Origin: Aurelia coerulea
Lineage: Eukaryota > Cnidaria > Scyphozoa > Semaeostomeae > Ulmaridae
Reading direction: 5' to 3'
Assembly (NCBI GenBank): GCA_039566865.1
Contig: CM076947.1
Location: forward strand, 8,439,501 to 8,503,500
DNA length: 64,000 bases
Shown here: piece by piece, positions 18,820 through 31,220 of the stretch
Position numbering within the stretch: the stretch's first letter is position 1
Layout of the letters: each line of letters starts with the position of its first letter
The notes under the pieces: generated by a model
Database searches by the model: none
Seen by the model: only the letters and a program-made list of their open reading frames with translations
Told to the model about the DNA's origin: nothing
Translations under genes and position numbers: made by a program

Positions 18820-21600
18820 ACAATACCGTCATAATAATCGCGAAAGGTCATTGTACATATGCAGAAAGTTTCAATATATTATCACCCTCCAATTCGGAGA
18901 TACGTAGGGGGCGAAAAAGGCCAAAAATATCATGATTTTTGTCTGTCCTGAATAGGGTTTAATTCAGTTTCGTTAAGTCTGAGAATATCATAACTGCTTC
19001 TAGTTCTACTTCATATTTTCTCAGAGATTCAATATGTTCTTGAGCCCTTTCCTACATTGGTATGTTTAAATGAAAATCCTTCATATATTCGAATTGAAAC
19101 CACAGAGGGCACAGAAGCGGAAATAGAAGAAAAATCGAATTCTTAGAATTCCAGTTTTGCTTACACTCACCGAAAGCAGAATAAATTCTGGACTCAATAG
19201 TGCAAATCCGAAGTTCATATCTTATTCCGTTTTACTATGACACGTGGAGAAGTTGGAAAACGTTTTTGTACCTCGAAAAACCTGGTTATTTCAGTTGCTC
19301 AACTGTCTATTGATTATAGGGGAACTTTTGTGAACTTTGTTGATAAAAAATACTGATTTTCTACGAGTGTCAAGGTCGAATATGAATGAAAAAATACTGT
19401 CAGAATTGCAGACATTATAGTTTGCCTACAGAATGGGAAGATGGATTGAAAAGGATGCATTCTGGGGACATTATTTGCTGCTTTTTGGTGTAAAAGTTCA
19501 GATATTATATTGAATAACGTAGAAGGCCACAAGTGGGTCACTATAAAACATATATTTTCTGGAATTAGAACATGTTGTGCATTTGGAAATTTTAGCTGTT
19601 AAACATTTTCTTTGACAGTTTCCGTAGCACTACCGATTTTGCGCAATAATTTGGCAATTAAATTTTCATAAAATTGACATCATAATGTAAACAGCGAATA
19701 CATTTGTGAATCAAACTTGTTTCCAGCTATCAAACTCTACCTTAGGTGGCAGTAATTGTGAAATGTGGAAGGGTTGGAAATTTATTTTATTTCTGCAACG
19801 CAAAATTTGTGATCTCTGCTTGCCAAATACATATTACAGGTTAAAACCGTGTAAAAAGGATTTCAATGGAAAATCAAATCTTCGTTTTAATTTTATGCAA
19901 GTATTTTCTAATCCCTTTCTGACTATTTAGGATTTCTAGTTTTGATTTCAGCAAGTCATCATGTTTCGAAGTCGTATTTCCTTATGACCCCCAAATTGTG
20001 TCCACTGTGGAAACATTGTAAAATGAGTTGAGATAGCAAACCTTGACATGGTGTGCACGATTGAACTTAAAGTGAACGTTTTATGGTTGCAGCCAATGGT
20101 GTACGTGGAAAACAGACTACGATTTCTGCATTCAGGATTGACGTCAGCGGTTGTCATCATCCATTTTTGTCGATGAACGGTACAAAATATTCTGGGTACG
20201 TAAGAGGAAGTGATTATATCAAATGAAGAGCAGTCAGCGTCTTTGTCATTCGAATAAATTGTTGGGGTACAAAGCCGGAGAGATCAGCTTCTGATTCTCG
20301 CCAATCGTTGCTTGAAAGCTTGCATCAAACTGGGCTTTATACTCGACTGGTTCTTGTGATACCTTCCACAAAGAAAATCGCAATTTCCGAGGGTGCTGTG
20401 TTCTTTGGCAGAACCAATTAAAATTTCTAAATTTGACAGAGCAAAAGCAAAGTTAATAGTTAATATTTTTCTTCGCTTAGAGGTGGGCTTATACATAATC
20501 TAGCCATGCATTATTAACTTGGTACGTTCAGTTCCTTTTCCTACTAAACCCGACTATTTCAAGTAATATAAAAGTGGCTGGAAATTCAAGCCAAAGATCG
20601 ATCTTCGGAAAAACATAAAGGAATAACGATTATTTTCAAATGGAATATTTTCCGTCGATCCAGGCCGATCGAGACACTCAGAAAGTAAACATCATTCCAG
20701 GTGAATACTATTCATATCGTTCGACTATCTTCAATTGAACTGCTGTTGAAAAGTCTGTTAACAGGATAAAGGCCTACTCAAAATAAAGGTTAATGATCCA
20801 GGTAGCAAGTTATGGGGAAAACCCGAAATTTACATTTCTGATATTCAACGCTCATTTTTGTAAAACACTTGGCTGTGAATTTTGCAGTAGAATTTCTTAA
20901 CTCAAGACCCTGATATTTAAAACAGAATTTGACATTTTATCAAAGTTTAGTTAGGACCCTTTCTTGGACCAACATTTACAAGAAAGAACAAAATCATAAA
21001 TATAAATTATACTTTAATACAGTTTCCGTTGGTAATACACTTTCTTCTTAAAAAGCACTGTGCAACTCATAAGAAAATTTAAAAAACTTTCTTATCTTCG
21101 AATTGACCATTGATCGTTTTGAGCAGAGTTTCTTGATTTTCTGGAAGAAGCTTCTACAGTTGCTCATCAGCGGTTTCTTATAAAAATATGAATGTTGTTG
21201 ACTCTGAAGAGTGCAAATCTTCAGATAGCAATATCTCTTGTTTATGTAGTTTTGCAAGTCTCGTTTTGCCTTGTGCTCGTTTATTAAACATTGCATGTAT
21301 AGAATTGTATAAAAGAAACCTAGTTTACCTGAAATAGATAGAGTATGTTTTTCGGTGTGTATATTTGTGCCCATAAGTAATGGGTTTTGAAACCAACATT
21401 AACATACACATGTCCCCACAACTTCCCGCTTACATTTTTTACACTTTCGTTGTGGGGTCATATAGCATGATATAAATATAAGCATAGGTAGGTACTGTTA
21501 GCAATTTAAGACTGCTTTTGGCCAAAAACGTTGTGGGCCGAGATGTATGTCCCCACAAATATTGCTGGTGCCCACAGTGTGGATGTGTAACATGGTTGGT
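18820..21600. other. No gene seen; one decayed MITE
   Basis: AT-rich intergenic or intronic DNA. 21000-21190 has scattered GTTTCTTA/TTTCTTATAA words and appears to be an old relative of the 14.7-kb MITE. Open frames here (up to 108 codons) are low-complexity and carry no motifs. Confidence 0.5.
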
Positions 21601-21627
21601 GTACCCACAAGTATGGTCATACAGAAA

Positions 21628-21652
21628 CACACACACACACACACACACACAC
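21628..21652. repeat. (CA)n microsatellite
   Basis: Uninterrupted CA dinucleotides, about 12 units, directly before the 73-bp minisatellite. Confidence 0.95.
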
Positions 21653-21654
21653 AC

Positions 21655-22430
21655 CTTAGGTACACTAGGTACATAGAGGACGAGGGTACACCAAGATACA
21701 GATGCACATCCACAAAGGATAAAAGTCCCTAGGTAAACTAGGTACATAGGGGACGAGGGTACACCTAGATACAGCTGCACATCCACAGATGACAAGAATC
21801 CCTAGGTACACTAGGTACACAGGAGACAAGGGTACACCAAGAAACAGATGCTCATCTACAACGCACTAAAGTCCTTAGGTACATTAGGTACATAGGGGAC
21901 GAGGGTACACCAAGATACAGCTGCACATCCACAGATGACAAGAGTCCTTAGATACATTAGGTACATAGGGGACGAGGGTACACCAAGATACAGCTGCACA
22001 TCCACAAAGGACAAAAGTCCCTAGGTACACTAGGTACATTGGGGACGAGGGTACACCAAGATACAGCTGCACATCCACAAAGGATAAAAGTCCCTAGGTA
22101 CATTAGGTACATAGGGGACGAGGGTACACCAAGATACAGCTGCACATTCACAAAGGATAAAAGTCCTTAGTTACATTAGGTACATAGGGGACGAGGGTAC
22201 ACCAAGATACAGCTGCACATCCACATATGACAAAAGTCCTTAGATACATTAGGTACATAGGGGACGAGGGTACACCAAGATACAGCTGCACATCCACAAA
22301 GGACAAAAGTCCCTAGGTACACTAGGTACATTGGGGACAAGGGTACACATAGATACAGCTGCACATCCATAGTTGACAAAAGTCCCTAGGTACACTAGGT
22401 ACAAAGGGATGAGGGTACACAGAGGTAGAC
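21655..22430. repeat. 73-bp minisatellite, ~10.5 copies
   Basis: Unit contains CCCTAGGTACACTAGGTACA, TAGGGGACGAGGGTACACC and CAGCTGCACATCCACA. The CC(C/T)TAG word starts at 21727, 21800, 21873, 21946, 22019, 22092, 22165, 22238, 22311 and 22384, exactly 73 bp apart every time. Copies differ only by substitutions. As 73 is not a multiple of three, each strand's frames rotate through the array; the minus-strand 'YLGVPSSPMYLVYLG' translations are artefacts of the repeat. Confidence 0.97.
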
Positions 22431-22785
22431 ATATAGTTTCGGAGTTGTACATAGGCGCAGACTGTTTTTGGTAACAAACGTGTGGATGGTTGCACAGAGT
22501 CTGTAGTGTGAGAAAAGGGAGTTTCGGGACGTTAGAAGATGCATATATGAAGCACATTCCCAAACTGTGCAAATGATGAACAACTGGGCATTGTTTTCAA
22601 ACAATAGCGAGTGAGTGCATGAGGGCAGCAATAACTCAATTTGCTGTTGTCTAAAGTTTCTTACGAACCCCCGTTTATGATAAAAATGATCTTGGCGCCA
22701 TTACAGGATAAGGATTAAAACTGTCATTGATCCCTGTCACTTCTCAACATTCCACAGCTGTGCTCGCGCGAGCCTAGCATAGATC

Positions 22786-23285
22786 CAATTTTGTTTCAGT
22801 TGAAATCTGAAGGAATTCCAGCATATTTTCAAGAAAATATGCGCTAAATGAACTGAAGAGATCGAGAGGAACACATTGGTGTAATTTTTTTTCAAAACCG
22901 ACCAATAGTTTGGCTATTCCATGTCGACCATTCCATTCCATTCCATCACTCCATGTTTTACAGATTTTTTCCCTACAACTCACATCAATTAAACGACTTA
23001 ACTGATGTCTACCCACACAGTCTGTTATCATGCTTGTTGTTTCAGTCGAAATTTAAGGGAATTTCATGAGACTTTCAAGAAAACATATGCAAAATAAACT
23101 AAGAAGATCTTGAGGAACACATCGGTGTAATTTGTTTTCCAAAGCGACCAGTAGTTTGGCTATTCCATATCTACCATTCCATATATACTATTCCATTCCA
23201 TCATTCCATTCCATCATTCTATTCCATTATTCCATTCCATCATTCCATCATTCCATTCCATCATTCCACACTCCATGTTTTACAG
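22786..23285. repeat. ~250-bp tandem duplication with ATTCC expansion
   Basis: TTTGTTTCAGTTGAAATCTG...GAGGAACACATTGGTGTAAT...TAGTTTGGCTATTCCAT...CTCCATGTTTTACAGAT (22786-22970) recurs at about 23034-23287. The second copy has a longer CCATTCCATTCCATCATTCC tract (23165-23275). The duplication is old, with roughly 15% substitutions by eye. Confidence 0.8.
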
Positions 23286-23559
23286 ATAGCCGCATGTACT
23301 GTACTACTGTACTTTTCAAATCCAAATTAAAGTCCTGCTGAGCTTAAGATGTGTATGTCGGCTTCAGTTGCACTATCGGTCATGCTCTTCACAATGTTTA
23401 TGATACTGGTAAAACTGGTCTATTTTCAGTTAGCCCTCAAAGACAAAAACACTGTATCCTTGTGCATGCGGGAAAAGTTCAGTTCAGAAAATGAATCACC
23501 GCTGGTCTCTGTTAATTGCTAAATTAGCAATCATTTTTCTCTCTGGTAGTTACGTGCAG

Positions 23560-23712
23560 TGGTATGTTCGTATTTCCTGTTTTATGTTGCCATGAGGTAG
23601 CCGTTGTTTTCGCTCCAATTGGTATTGCATTAGTAGTAGGGTATGGTATTTTGTAAGTAACGTTTAAAGTAATATGTACTGTAAGCTATTAAATGATGTA
23701 TAAGAAAAAGAA
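23560..23712 (+). repeat. LINE 3' end, second copy
   Basis: Matches 10480-10640: a GGTAGCCGTTGTTTTCGCTCC box, GGTATTG, AGTAGTAGGGTATGGTATT and an A-rich end AATGATGTATAAGAAAAAGAAG. Severely 5'-truncated, as is typical for LINE insertions. Confidence 0.7.
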
Positions 23713-24381
23713 GGAACTTTACTTTTGTTTCTTCAAATAAATTGGCATTCGGGGGGAGACCGAGCATCCCAATTGAGGGATCGCTGTCTGCCTCATGCCG
23801 TGTCTTTGCCCGAGGATATTTCGTCACCTCATTTCCCTTGCCCTTGGCTTCACGCATTCCATTAAGAGAACATTCTTCACTCCTGATTTTCTGCCATCAT
23901 TGACGCCCCATGCCAAGTTGCTAGCACACATACCTTACATTTAAACTTACAATTCAATGGCCAGTTAAAGAACAAACCAAGCAAGCCTCCATGCAGACAA
24001 ACAGAACTAAAAAGACAAGAAAAAACCATACAAATACACAAATGGTATGTTCATACTTTATACAGAGTCTTTAATTTGTTGATTAATTCACCAGTACCTT
24101 TTCCTCCAAACTTGGCATAAAACGTTAAGACCATTCCCTTACCCCTACCACATTTATGCTTCCCCTTGCCAGTGCTTTGTGTGCAATTGGCTCCATTCAA
24201 TAATTTCATGGCAAGCTGATAAACTGATACAACCACTAATTACAACTACAAGGCCTAAATTCAACACATTATCCAATCTCTCAATCCAAACCCAATTCAT
24301 ATCTCTTCATACCCATTGCAACAAAAATCACAATACAAAATTATCTATACAGTCATCAAATTGAATTGAATATTTATCTAC
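23713..24381. other. No gene seen
   Basis: Non-coding by eye. Open frames of 61-75 codons on both strands show no motif. Confidence 0.5.
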
Positions 24382-24838
24382 ATGATAAATGAATATCTAA
24401 AACATGCTAAATCAAATCTTCCTGATGACAGCCTCTCAGACGTTTTTCACATCACACCAATGCAAAGCCTGCCTTCCAGCTCTCACATTCCAAGACAGAG
24501 CGTGCCTTTGAGTTCTGGCATTCAAAAACAGAGTCTGCCCTCAAGTTCTGACATTTCAAAACAGAGCCTCTTCCAGCCTTCAAGTTCTGACATTCCAATA
24601 CAGAGCCACTGCCAGCCTTCAAGTTCTGACATTCCAAAACAGAGCCACTTTAAGCATTCAATTTCTGCACAATTGCCATTGTCTTCATCAACAGCCATTC
24701 TCTGCAGCTCAAGCTCATCTAGAAAAGAAAGAATTCATGACTGCAAGTAGTGAACAGGATGATGATAGCAACTCAGAAAGGAGCATGCAAGCATCACACT
24801 GTGAAATGCCATCCATTCTTGAAGAGGCAGGGGATCAG
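24382..24838 (+). CDS. Possible exon, Ser-rich repeat protein of unknown function
   Basis: A 122-codon frame starting 'MINEYLKHAKSNLPDDSLSD' is followed by 10-12 residue repeats of the type SSSDIPKQS, and stops at 24750. A second frame, shifted by one base, continues 'EQDDDSNSERSMQASHCEMP' to a good donor, GGATCAG|GTAAAT, at 24838. The two parts look like one acidic, Ser-rich exon with a one-base shift near 24720. No domain is recognised. It could be a 5' exon of a gene continuing to the right, but no phase-matched partner was found. Confidence 0.35.
24475..24655 (+). repeat. 33/36-bp coding tandem repeat
   Basis: TTCCAAAACAGAGCC...CCTTCAAGTTCTGACA recurs five to six times with a 30-42 bp period, always keeping the Ser-rich frame open. 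Indels between copies are multiples of three, which suggests selection on, or expansion within, coding sequence. Confidence 0.7.
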
Positions 24839-25080
24839 GTAAATCTCTATTTCCTTTTCCTTAGGCTAAGGCCAAATTTTCGTTTCTGGAAGTCCTGGAA
24901 AATAGGTTACAATAGAAATTAGGGTTATTCATAGATGGAGGAAAGCATCTGTGTGCTGTCAATAATTGTCAAAAACATCAATCAAAATTTAAGTAAAAAT
25001 ATGTCAAATCAAAGAAATCTTGCAGTAATTTCTTCTGAGCCCTGTGTGAAATACTTGAAATACAAGATACTTCACTTTAA

Positions 25081-25938
25081 CCCTATTACCTAAGTGCCCT
25101 CGGCAAAGTTTATTTGATGTAGTGTCGTCAGTTCAAAAGATAAAGAGCTGAAACTTTGCGACTTTTCCTAAAAGTTCATGGACTAATTAAAATTTTAATT
25201 TTTTTTCAAAATGGTAGATAATGATCACATGACCAACCTCTTTTCAACACGTGGTCAGCCAGACAATTAAAGAAGCGAGTCCAGTTTTAAAAAGGATGAT
25301 CGTAGAACATTGAGAATACCACCATTCGATAGCTCTCGATGGGAGCTTTCAGATGATATATAGTTCTATCCATTTTTGATGATGTCAGCAAATTTAATGT
25401 TCATTACGTCATCAAAGTTTATGACATCATATAAATAATAACAAATGTATTAGATAACCTTAAATGGTCAAAATTGGTTCTATTGACTGTTATGAACAAT
25501 TTTAAGGCATTTTAGAGTATTTTCATCAGTAATTAGGGGTTTAAATGAAACAATGACAAACTGATGCAAATAAATGATGAATATATGATATAAATAATGA
25601 GCTTAAATTGACATTACATTGCCAAATTTTATTCAGTGATGCTTTGGGATACATTCTAGTAGCAGTGTGCAAGAAATCATCAACTAAGAACTTAAATATT
25701 GCCAATATTGCTAATAGTAAGCAAGACGTGCAATTTTCCTCAATTATGACGTCATAGTGACGTCATGGATGTAATGAAGAATTTAAAAAGTAGCCTATTG
25801 TGTAGATTTTGTTCCTATACACCATTGTACTAAGTTTCATCCTCATATCTGCAATATTGGGGAAGTTACAGAGCGGTTACAGTTACAGTTACAGTTACAG
25901 AGCGGCTACGATGGTAAAAAAGCCCGGTATTAATAGGG
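25081..25938. mobile_element. TTAA-flanked MITE with CCCTAT ends, copy 1
   Basis: 858 bp. Left end TTAA|CCCTATTACCTAAG, right end CCGGTATTAATAGGG|TTAA. TTAA duplication with a CCC-initial terminus is the piggyBac signature; no transposase is present. The interior has ATGATGTCAGCAAATTTAAT...GACATCAT, shared with the copy at 60006-60892. A GTTACA run near 25880-25905 is a small simple repeat. Confidence 0.8.
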
Positions 25939-26128
25939 TTAAGTTTGAGGGGCCAATTATTTTCCAATAGCCTAAAAGTTCTTGTACGTGGTTTCTAAAA
26001 TGCGGGACCTAATCTGTATTGCAAATTTGAAAACTTTCGACTTCAAAGGGAATTTCACTCGTTTTAAAAAGTGTACATGTTGCTGTTGCTGCTAGGAGAG
26101 GCCAAGGTACGGGTCGCTCCCAAAGGAA

Positions 26129-26613
26129 TACATTAAAACCGAAAACTTTCGGACGGAAAAGTTTCGGAAAAACAACTTCAGACAAAAAACTTTCGGACGC
26201 TTTTTCGAGAATTTCGGACAAAAAAACTTTCGGACTAACAATTTTGGCATAAAGCCAACCTACATGTCAAAACAAGCTGTAATTTGTATGTTATTTAATC
26301 ATGTGCAAGTTAAACAAACTACATAGATACATGTAGATGCACCAGGAGCATTCGAAAAGCTGTTTTCAAGATTGCAGACGAAAACGAGAGGTACCTTGAT
26401 CGACTCAAAAATATTGCTATTGACAACTGCAATGTGGAAATTCACATTGGAAGCAGGATCACTGATGATACTTTATCAATTGTTAATAGTTGCATGGGCA
26501 AAATTCGTGTTTTCTTTCCATTTTCAAAGAATTTAAAACTTTCGAACAATTAAACTTTCGGACAAAAAATTGTCCCAAAGTTTGATTGTCCGAAAGTTTT
26601 CGATATTAATGTA
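26129..26613. mobile_element. TIR element with CGAAAACTTTCGGAC ends
   Basis: TACATTAAAACCGAAAACTT (26129) and the complement at the right end (26588-26613, reading TACATTAATATCGAAAACTT) are ~25-bp inverted termini. Further CTTTCGGAC words are scattered inside each arm. The middle holds a coding-like block (26310-26552). Flanking TA may be the target. Confidence 0.65.
26310..26552 (+). pseudogene. Coding-like block inside the TIR element, unrecognised
   Basis: An open plus frame without ATG reads 'RSIRKAVFKIADENERYLDR', then 'NCNVEIHIGSRITDD' and 'MGKIRVFFPF'. Amino-acid composition is protein-like, unlike surrounding shadow frames. It may be an exon relic of the element's own gene or captured host sequence. 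No family is recognised. Confidence 0.3.
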
Positions 26614-26978
26614 GTGCACCAGCAAAATGGTACAATGCCTCTAGGGAATGGTCCAAGAGGGATCCCACTGTTTTTCCGTAATGGTAAACAAGTTTAGTAG
26701 ATGGGGCAGAATTAGACAGTGGGATGGGACAAACAGGAAACCTCAACGGAACAAGAAACATAATGGTAAACGAGTTTAGTAGATGGGACAGAATCAGACA
26801 GTGCAACCAGACCTCTTATATAATTTTAGTTATGACCACTAAAATGTGTTGACGGCATTTTAGTTGTTATCATTAAAATAGTGCAGTGCAAAGTTTTGTC
26901 ATTGTCTGTTGAAGCCTCATTTTCATGTAAGGAAAGGTAGGCTACTAGGCTAGTCTACTCCGTGAAGGTGAAAGAAAG

Positions 26979-29900
26979 ATGGCGGCTCGCAGCTCAAGCT
27001 GCGGTAAGAACGCAACGTAATTACGTAAATGTCAAACATTGCAACTTTTTAAATGCAGTTAGAACGTGGTATCTTTCATATTGAGCCTAAAATAAACTAG
27101 GAACTTGATGAGCTAAAATGTTATCAATTTTCTCTTCTTTGATCATGATGGTTTTGATTTGATACAAGCCTAAGGCCTATATAACTTAAAGAGAATAAAA
27201 ATCATGAAAATCTCTTCTAGCTAATTTTGAAAATTCATTGCTAAGTAGTTATCCCCATACACATTAAAAGTGGAGAGTCTGTAGAGTATGTATGAGCGCA
27301 AGCCAACAAGCAAGGCAGTGATGCTGATATGGTGTGTGTGCCAGCAGGTGTGCAGAGTATGTATGGCACTTGCACACCGGAGATTTTCAATTAGGCTATT
27401 CAAATTAGAAAATAGAGAACAAAATAAATTTCTCCTTGCACTCCGGAGATCTCGTTAAGAATTGCCATACTCTGCAGACCGGTGTGCGGGGGTGGTGCAG
27501 AGTCCGTGAATCCTTTTTTTTAAATTATAGAGAACAGAGGATCTTGCACAAAATCGATTGATGGGTGTGCACATCAATTTCTTTAGAAAATCGTGTGTGT
27601 GCAGTTGTCCTCATGCTCTGCAGTCTGGGAACCAGTAGTAATAGTTATCATTGCACCCACATACGTTGTAGAGCATTGTTATGCATCATCATGTAGTACA
27701 GACCTTGGACAAGGACAAATGATATTATATTCAATTCAACTCAATTGAAATCTTGTACACAATAAACAATTGCATTGAATATGGCGGTGAGGAATTTTTT
27801 ACCAAGATGCACAATGCGCAATGCAACTTGGTAAAAGTTTCCTCGCTGTCAGCTTTAGCACAATCGTCCATTGATTTAACCAATCAAGCACTTGCCTTTT
27901 ATCACATCATTTAATCGAGGAAGAGGCAAACCCCTGGAAAACACATAGACCGCTACAACAACAAAAAACAATCTCTATTGATCACACTTGCCTCTTTTCA
28001 TGCAATTTTTGTTCCATACAAACATCTTCCTGCATGTGAACATGAATTTTCGGGTATCAATTTGGAAGAATAATAATCTTTAGGGTACAGTATTGATTTT
28101 GATCTAATTCCATCTTTGATCTTAGATCTTTGACTTTTGTCACAGTTTTAGGGTGTATATTTTGAATGATCCGTAAATGTTGATATCACAAGTCAAAATG
28201 GCACACCCTGTCATCTGCCTGTTGAAGTTACTCCTGGGTACTGTATCTACTATACAGTTCTCACATTATTGCAGGTTCTGAAAGTAAAAAGAAAAAGAAA
28301 CATGCACAATTTGAAGATTTAGAACTCACCCCAGAAGGACTGCTCAAACCATTTGAAGAATATCTGAGTGATGCGAAAATGGGGCGGGTAATTACTAAAA
28401 GGCCTGACTGTGAAGTACAGATGCGCAAAATGTATCCAAAGAAATATTCCAGTAAAAGAGGTACGACTAATGACTATTCTTGGCTTGGCTACTGCTCTAC
28501 ATTTTGAAGAAAAAACTAATATAATTAACTTAATTTTCACTTTTGCTATGATGTTAATTAAAGAAGGCCTACTGTACAGTATATCCTACAATTGCAATTC
28601 CTAAGTTTCTAATCTAGCACCATTAAGAAATGCAATAAGATGCCCAAAAAACAGAACAGTGTCTTGTTGTTATTGAGATGTTGTTTGAGGAATTAAACTA
28701 AGATGCATGAGTACCATTCCTGTTTGAATTTGCTAGAGATTTTTCTACAAAATTTTGGAAACTTACAGTTTCTTGGTTTTTCTTTTTGCCGGCAGCTATT
28801 GACAGACCAAAAACCTATCATATAGTTCCTTAAAATTTACAATCTCAAGATGTTTATGAAATACATTCTTACAGTGTAGAATTGAAGTCTGCTTTTATGG
28901 AAACATATAGAGTACCGGGTGTCCCAGAATGATGTATTATTGTTTGGTTGCTTATATGTCCATAACCGATTGACCGATTTTCAAAAACTTTGTTTTATCC
29001 GATTGCCGAAAGGCTAAATTGTATTCGATGATGTTAGTTGTGGTTTAGGCCGATGTCTTTATGTTCAAAAGAAGATTGATAAACCTGCTCGCATGAAAAA
29101 GAAGCGGCCTACTTTCCCAGTCAATATTTTAGATATGATGCAAAAGGCCTGAACTTATATGTCGTTCAAAGAATATATATCGCTCAGAGAATACGAATTC
29201 AGTCATACTGACTTCAGAGAATACGAATAGGAGTTCAGCCTTTTGTATCACATCTAAAATGTTGACTGGAAAAATAGGCCGTTTCTTTCTCGTGCCATCT
29301 AAGGCTTGAATTTGATCAAAAAATTTAATGATCTTCATTGTGACATGAAAACGCCGTGGTAAAACCACAGCCAATGTCTTAAAATACAATTTAGCCTTTA
29401 GGCAATCAAATAAAACAAAGCTTTTGAACATCGGTCCATTGGTTATGGACATGTAAGCAATCAAACAATAATACATCATTTTGGGACACCCGGTACTTTA
29501 AGCTAAATTTTATATTGTTCAGGTAAACAGCCATCAACAGACTCTCGTATACCATTATCTACTGATGATGGCAATAAAAGTGCTGTCATTGACTGTAAGC
29601 AATTTCTATGGAAACTTTATTCATTTCAGGTTGTTTACATGTGTAGTGTAGGGTCTAATTGGGTAAGTTTGGGATAAAATAGGTAGGGCAAAAAGTATTG
29701 GATAAACTTTGATGAAATCTTATTCCATAGTTATTCCTCTAGCTACAGTATAACCGCCGAAACTACCCTCCTTGACAAAATTGATTTGTCAGTTCAGGGT
29801 CTACTGTTTTCCAGCAATGAGCACTACCCATTTTGCACCCTGCCTACCAACTCTTTACCCCAGGAGAACCTACCAGCCTGCAGTAGAAGACTTATAAACA

Positions 29901-30464
29901 AGAAATAGAGGCTTGAACACTTTTATAGGAAAAAGTTGATGTAGATACTAACTTGTGGCAATTTGTATGGACTTTACCTTGAATTATATTGGAAGTCAAA
30001 TTTGTATGGACTTTACCTTGAATTAGTTTGTAGTCAAATTTTGGTCTCACAAAGTAATATTCAAAAGTTGACTGCTTTAAATGCTTCTGTTGAATATTTT
30101 TTTAATTTCTATGTAGATCTTGGTCTGAAAAGGTAAACTTAACAATCTTTTATGATATCAATTTCTTATATGCAATGTTATAAATGGAACCCAAATGTTT
30201 TTTGCATTGTTTAAAGCTTAATGTTTCGCTTTCCACATGAGTAGGAGATGTGATCTACAGTTTGATCTACAGTAACAATGAATCAATTTTTTTACAGCCG
30301 ATGATGTTATCAATGCAGAGAAACATATAGACAGCAACAGCAACCTAGAAATCATTAGGGATGACTGCATAGACCTTCTCAGAAAGGCATGCAATGACAT
30401 ACAAGAGGTTCAGCCAGTTCAGGTCAGCTGGAGAGAGAGGTCAGCAAGGGCATATCTGAGATAG
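26979..30464 (+). CDS. Four-exon gene, unknown function (gene B)
   Basis: Exons: 26979-27003, 28275-28460, 29523-29594, 30298-30464. The start AAGATGGCGG has a good Kozak context and the first exon is only 25 bp (MAARSSSC) before G|GTAAGA. Acceptors TTGCAG, GTTCAG and TTACAG and donors G|GTACGA and T|GTAAGC are all consistent; every junction is phase 1 and the frame stays open through all four exons to TAG at 30462-30464. The protein is about 149 residues: a Lys-rich start, 'LTPEGLLKPFEEYLSD', 'CEVQMRKMYPKKYSSKR', an acidic linker and a helical end ('DDCIDLLRKACNDIQEV'). An alternative donor at CAG|GTCAGC (30422) could lead to more exons. No domain recognised. Introns contain a MITE and other repeats. 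Confidence 0.55.
28915..29493. mobile_element. 579-bp palindromic MITE in gene B intron
   Basis: TA|CCGGGTGTCCCAGAATGATG on the left is matched by CATCATTTTGGGACACCCGG|TA on the right. The two halves are inverted copies over about 280 bp each, so the element is nearly one long hairpin. TA duplications are of the Tc1/mariner kind. No transposase. Confidence 0.85.
29958..30030. repeat. ~37-bp tandem duplication
   Basis: TTTGTATGGACTTTACCTTG followed by AATTA...AGTCAAA occurs twice in succession in the third intron of gene B. Confidence 0.75.
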
Positions 30465-30560
30465 GAAGAATCAAGGGAAGGAATTATGGAGCAAATTTTA
30501 GCAGAGGAGAATTGTGAAGTTGATCGAAAATGCTATAATTGTCGGTATTTACTAAAGTAA

Positions 30561-30672
30561 GGAATGACCCACAATGACCTGCAACAACCCACAACGATCC
30601 ACAATGATCCACAGCGATCCACAACAACCCACAATGACCTACAATGACCCACGAGCACCAACAACAATCAGC
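30561..30672. repeat. ~11-bp degenerate minisatellite
   Basis: About ten variants of CCCACAATGAC / CCCACAACGAT / TCCACAGCGAT in a row, just 3' of the gene B stop codon. Confidence 0.85.
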
Positions 30673-30949
30673 AACAAAAGGATTTTACCATGAAAGATAA
30701 TGATTACCAGCCTCAATTCCATTATTTGTTTCCTCTTTTAGATTTTTAGACTTTTCTTCATTGCTCAGCCTGTACTTGTGGTCTTCATTTCGTGCTGAAG
30801 AACAAAGTGCTAATTTTCATTACGTTTTGACATTTTCATTTAGCCCCTCTTCCCTCAAAAAATGTCAAGGTCCTACATTGTGATGTAAACAAAACTTACA
30901 GATGATTATTAGGCCAAAATTGCGTACAGAGTAGATGTTACACATGTTT

Positions 30950-31220
30950 TTCTTATAAGAAATTGGTTTATAATAAACAAGTGCAGTAGAATTGTCAAAA
31001 ATCAAATATGTATTATATTAATAATGAAGGAACGACAAGGGAATTGGAGGGTGTGGGGTTGTATTAATAATGAAGGAACAACAAAAGAACTGCCCCTACG
31101 AAACTCAACTCTCAGATTGATATAAGTTAAGAAACTCTAGTAATGGAAAAGTATATGTTAAGAAACTATTCATAACAGTTATGTCATAGTCATGTCATGT
31201 GGCCTTCTTTTGTTTTCTTT
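30950..31220 (-). repeat. Decayed copy of the GTTTCTTATAA MITE, with inner duplication
   Basis: Has TTCTTATAAGAAATTGG, AGAACTGCCCCTACGAAACT and GTTAAGAAACTATTCATAA, matching the 17-kb copy in order. ATTAATAATGAAGGAAC occurs twice (31015 and 31062). Confidence 0.5.

Noticed and set aside
21439..22631. Several minus-strand frames of 64-118 codons with 'YLGVPSSPMYLVYLG' repeats
   Set aside because: They are rotations of the 73-bp minisatellite through the three frames; no start, splice or family support.
29129..29479. 116-codon minus frame
   Set aside because: Lies within one arm of the 579-bp palindrome at 28915-29493.
30561..31090. Possible CRISPR-like or regulatory short repeat array
   Set aside because: Contiguous 11-bp degenerate units without unique spacers in a eukaryotic context; a plain minisatellite.
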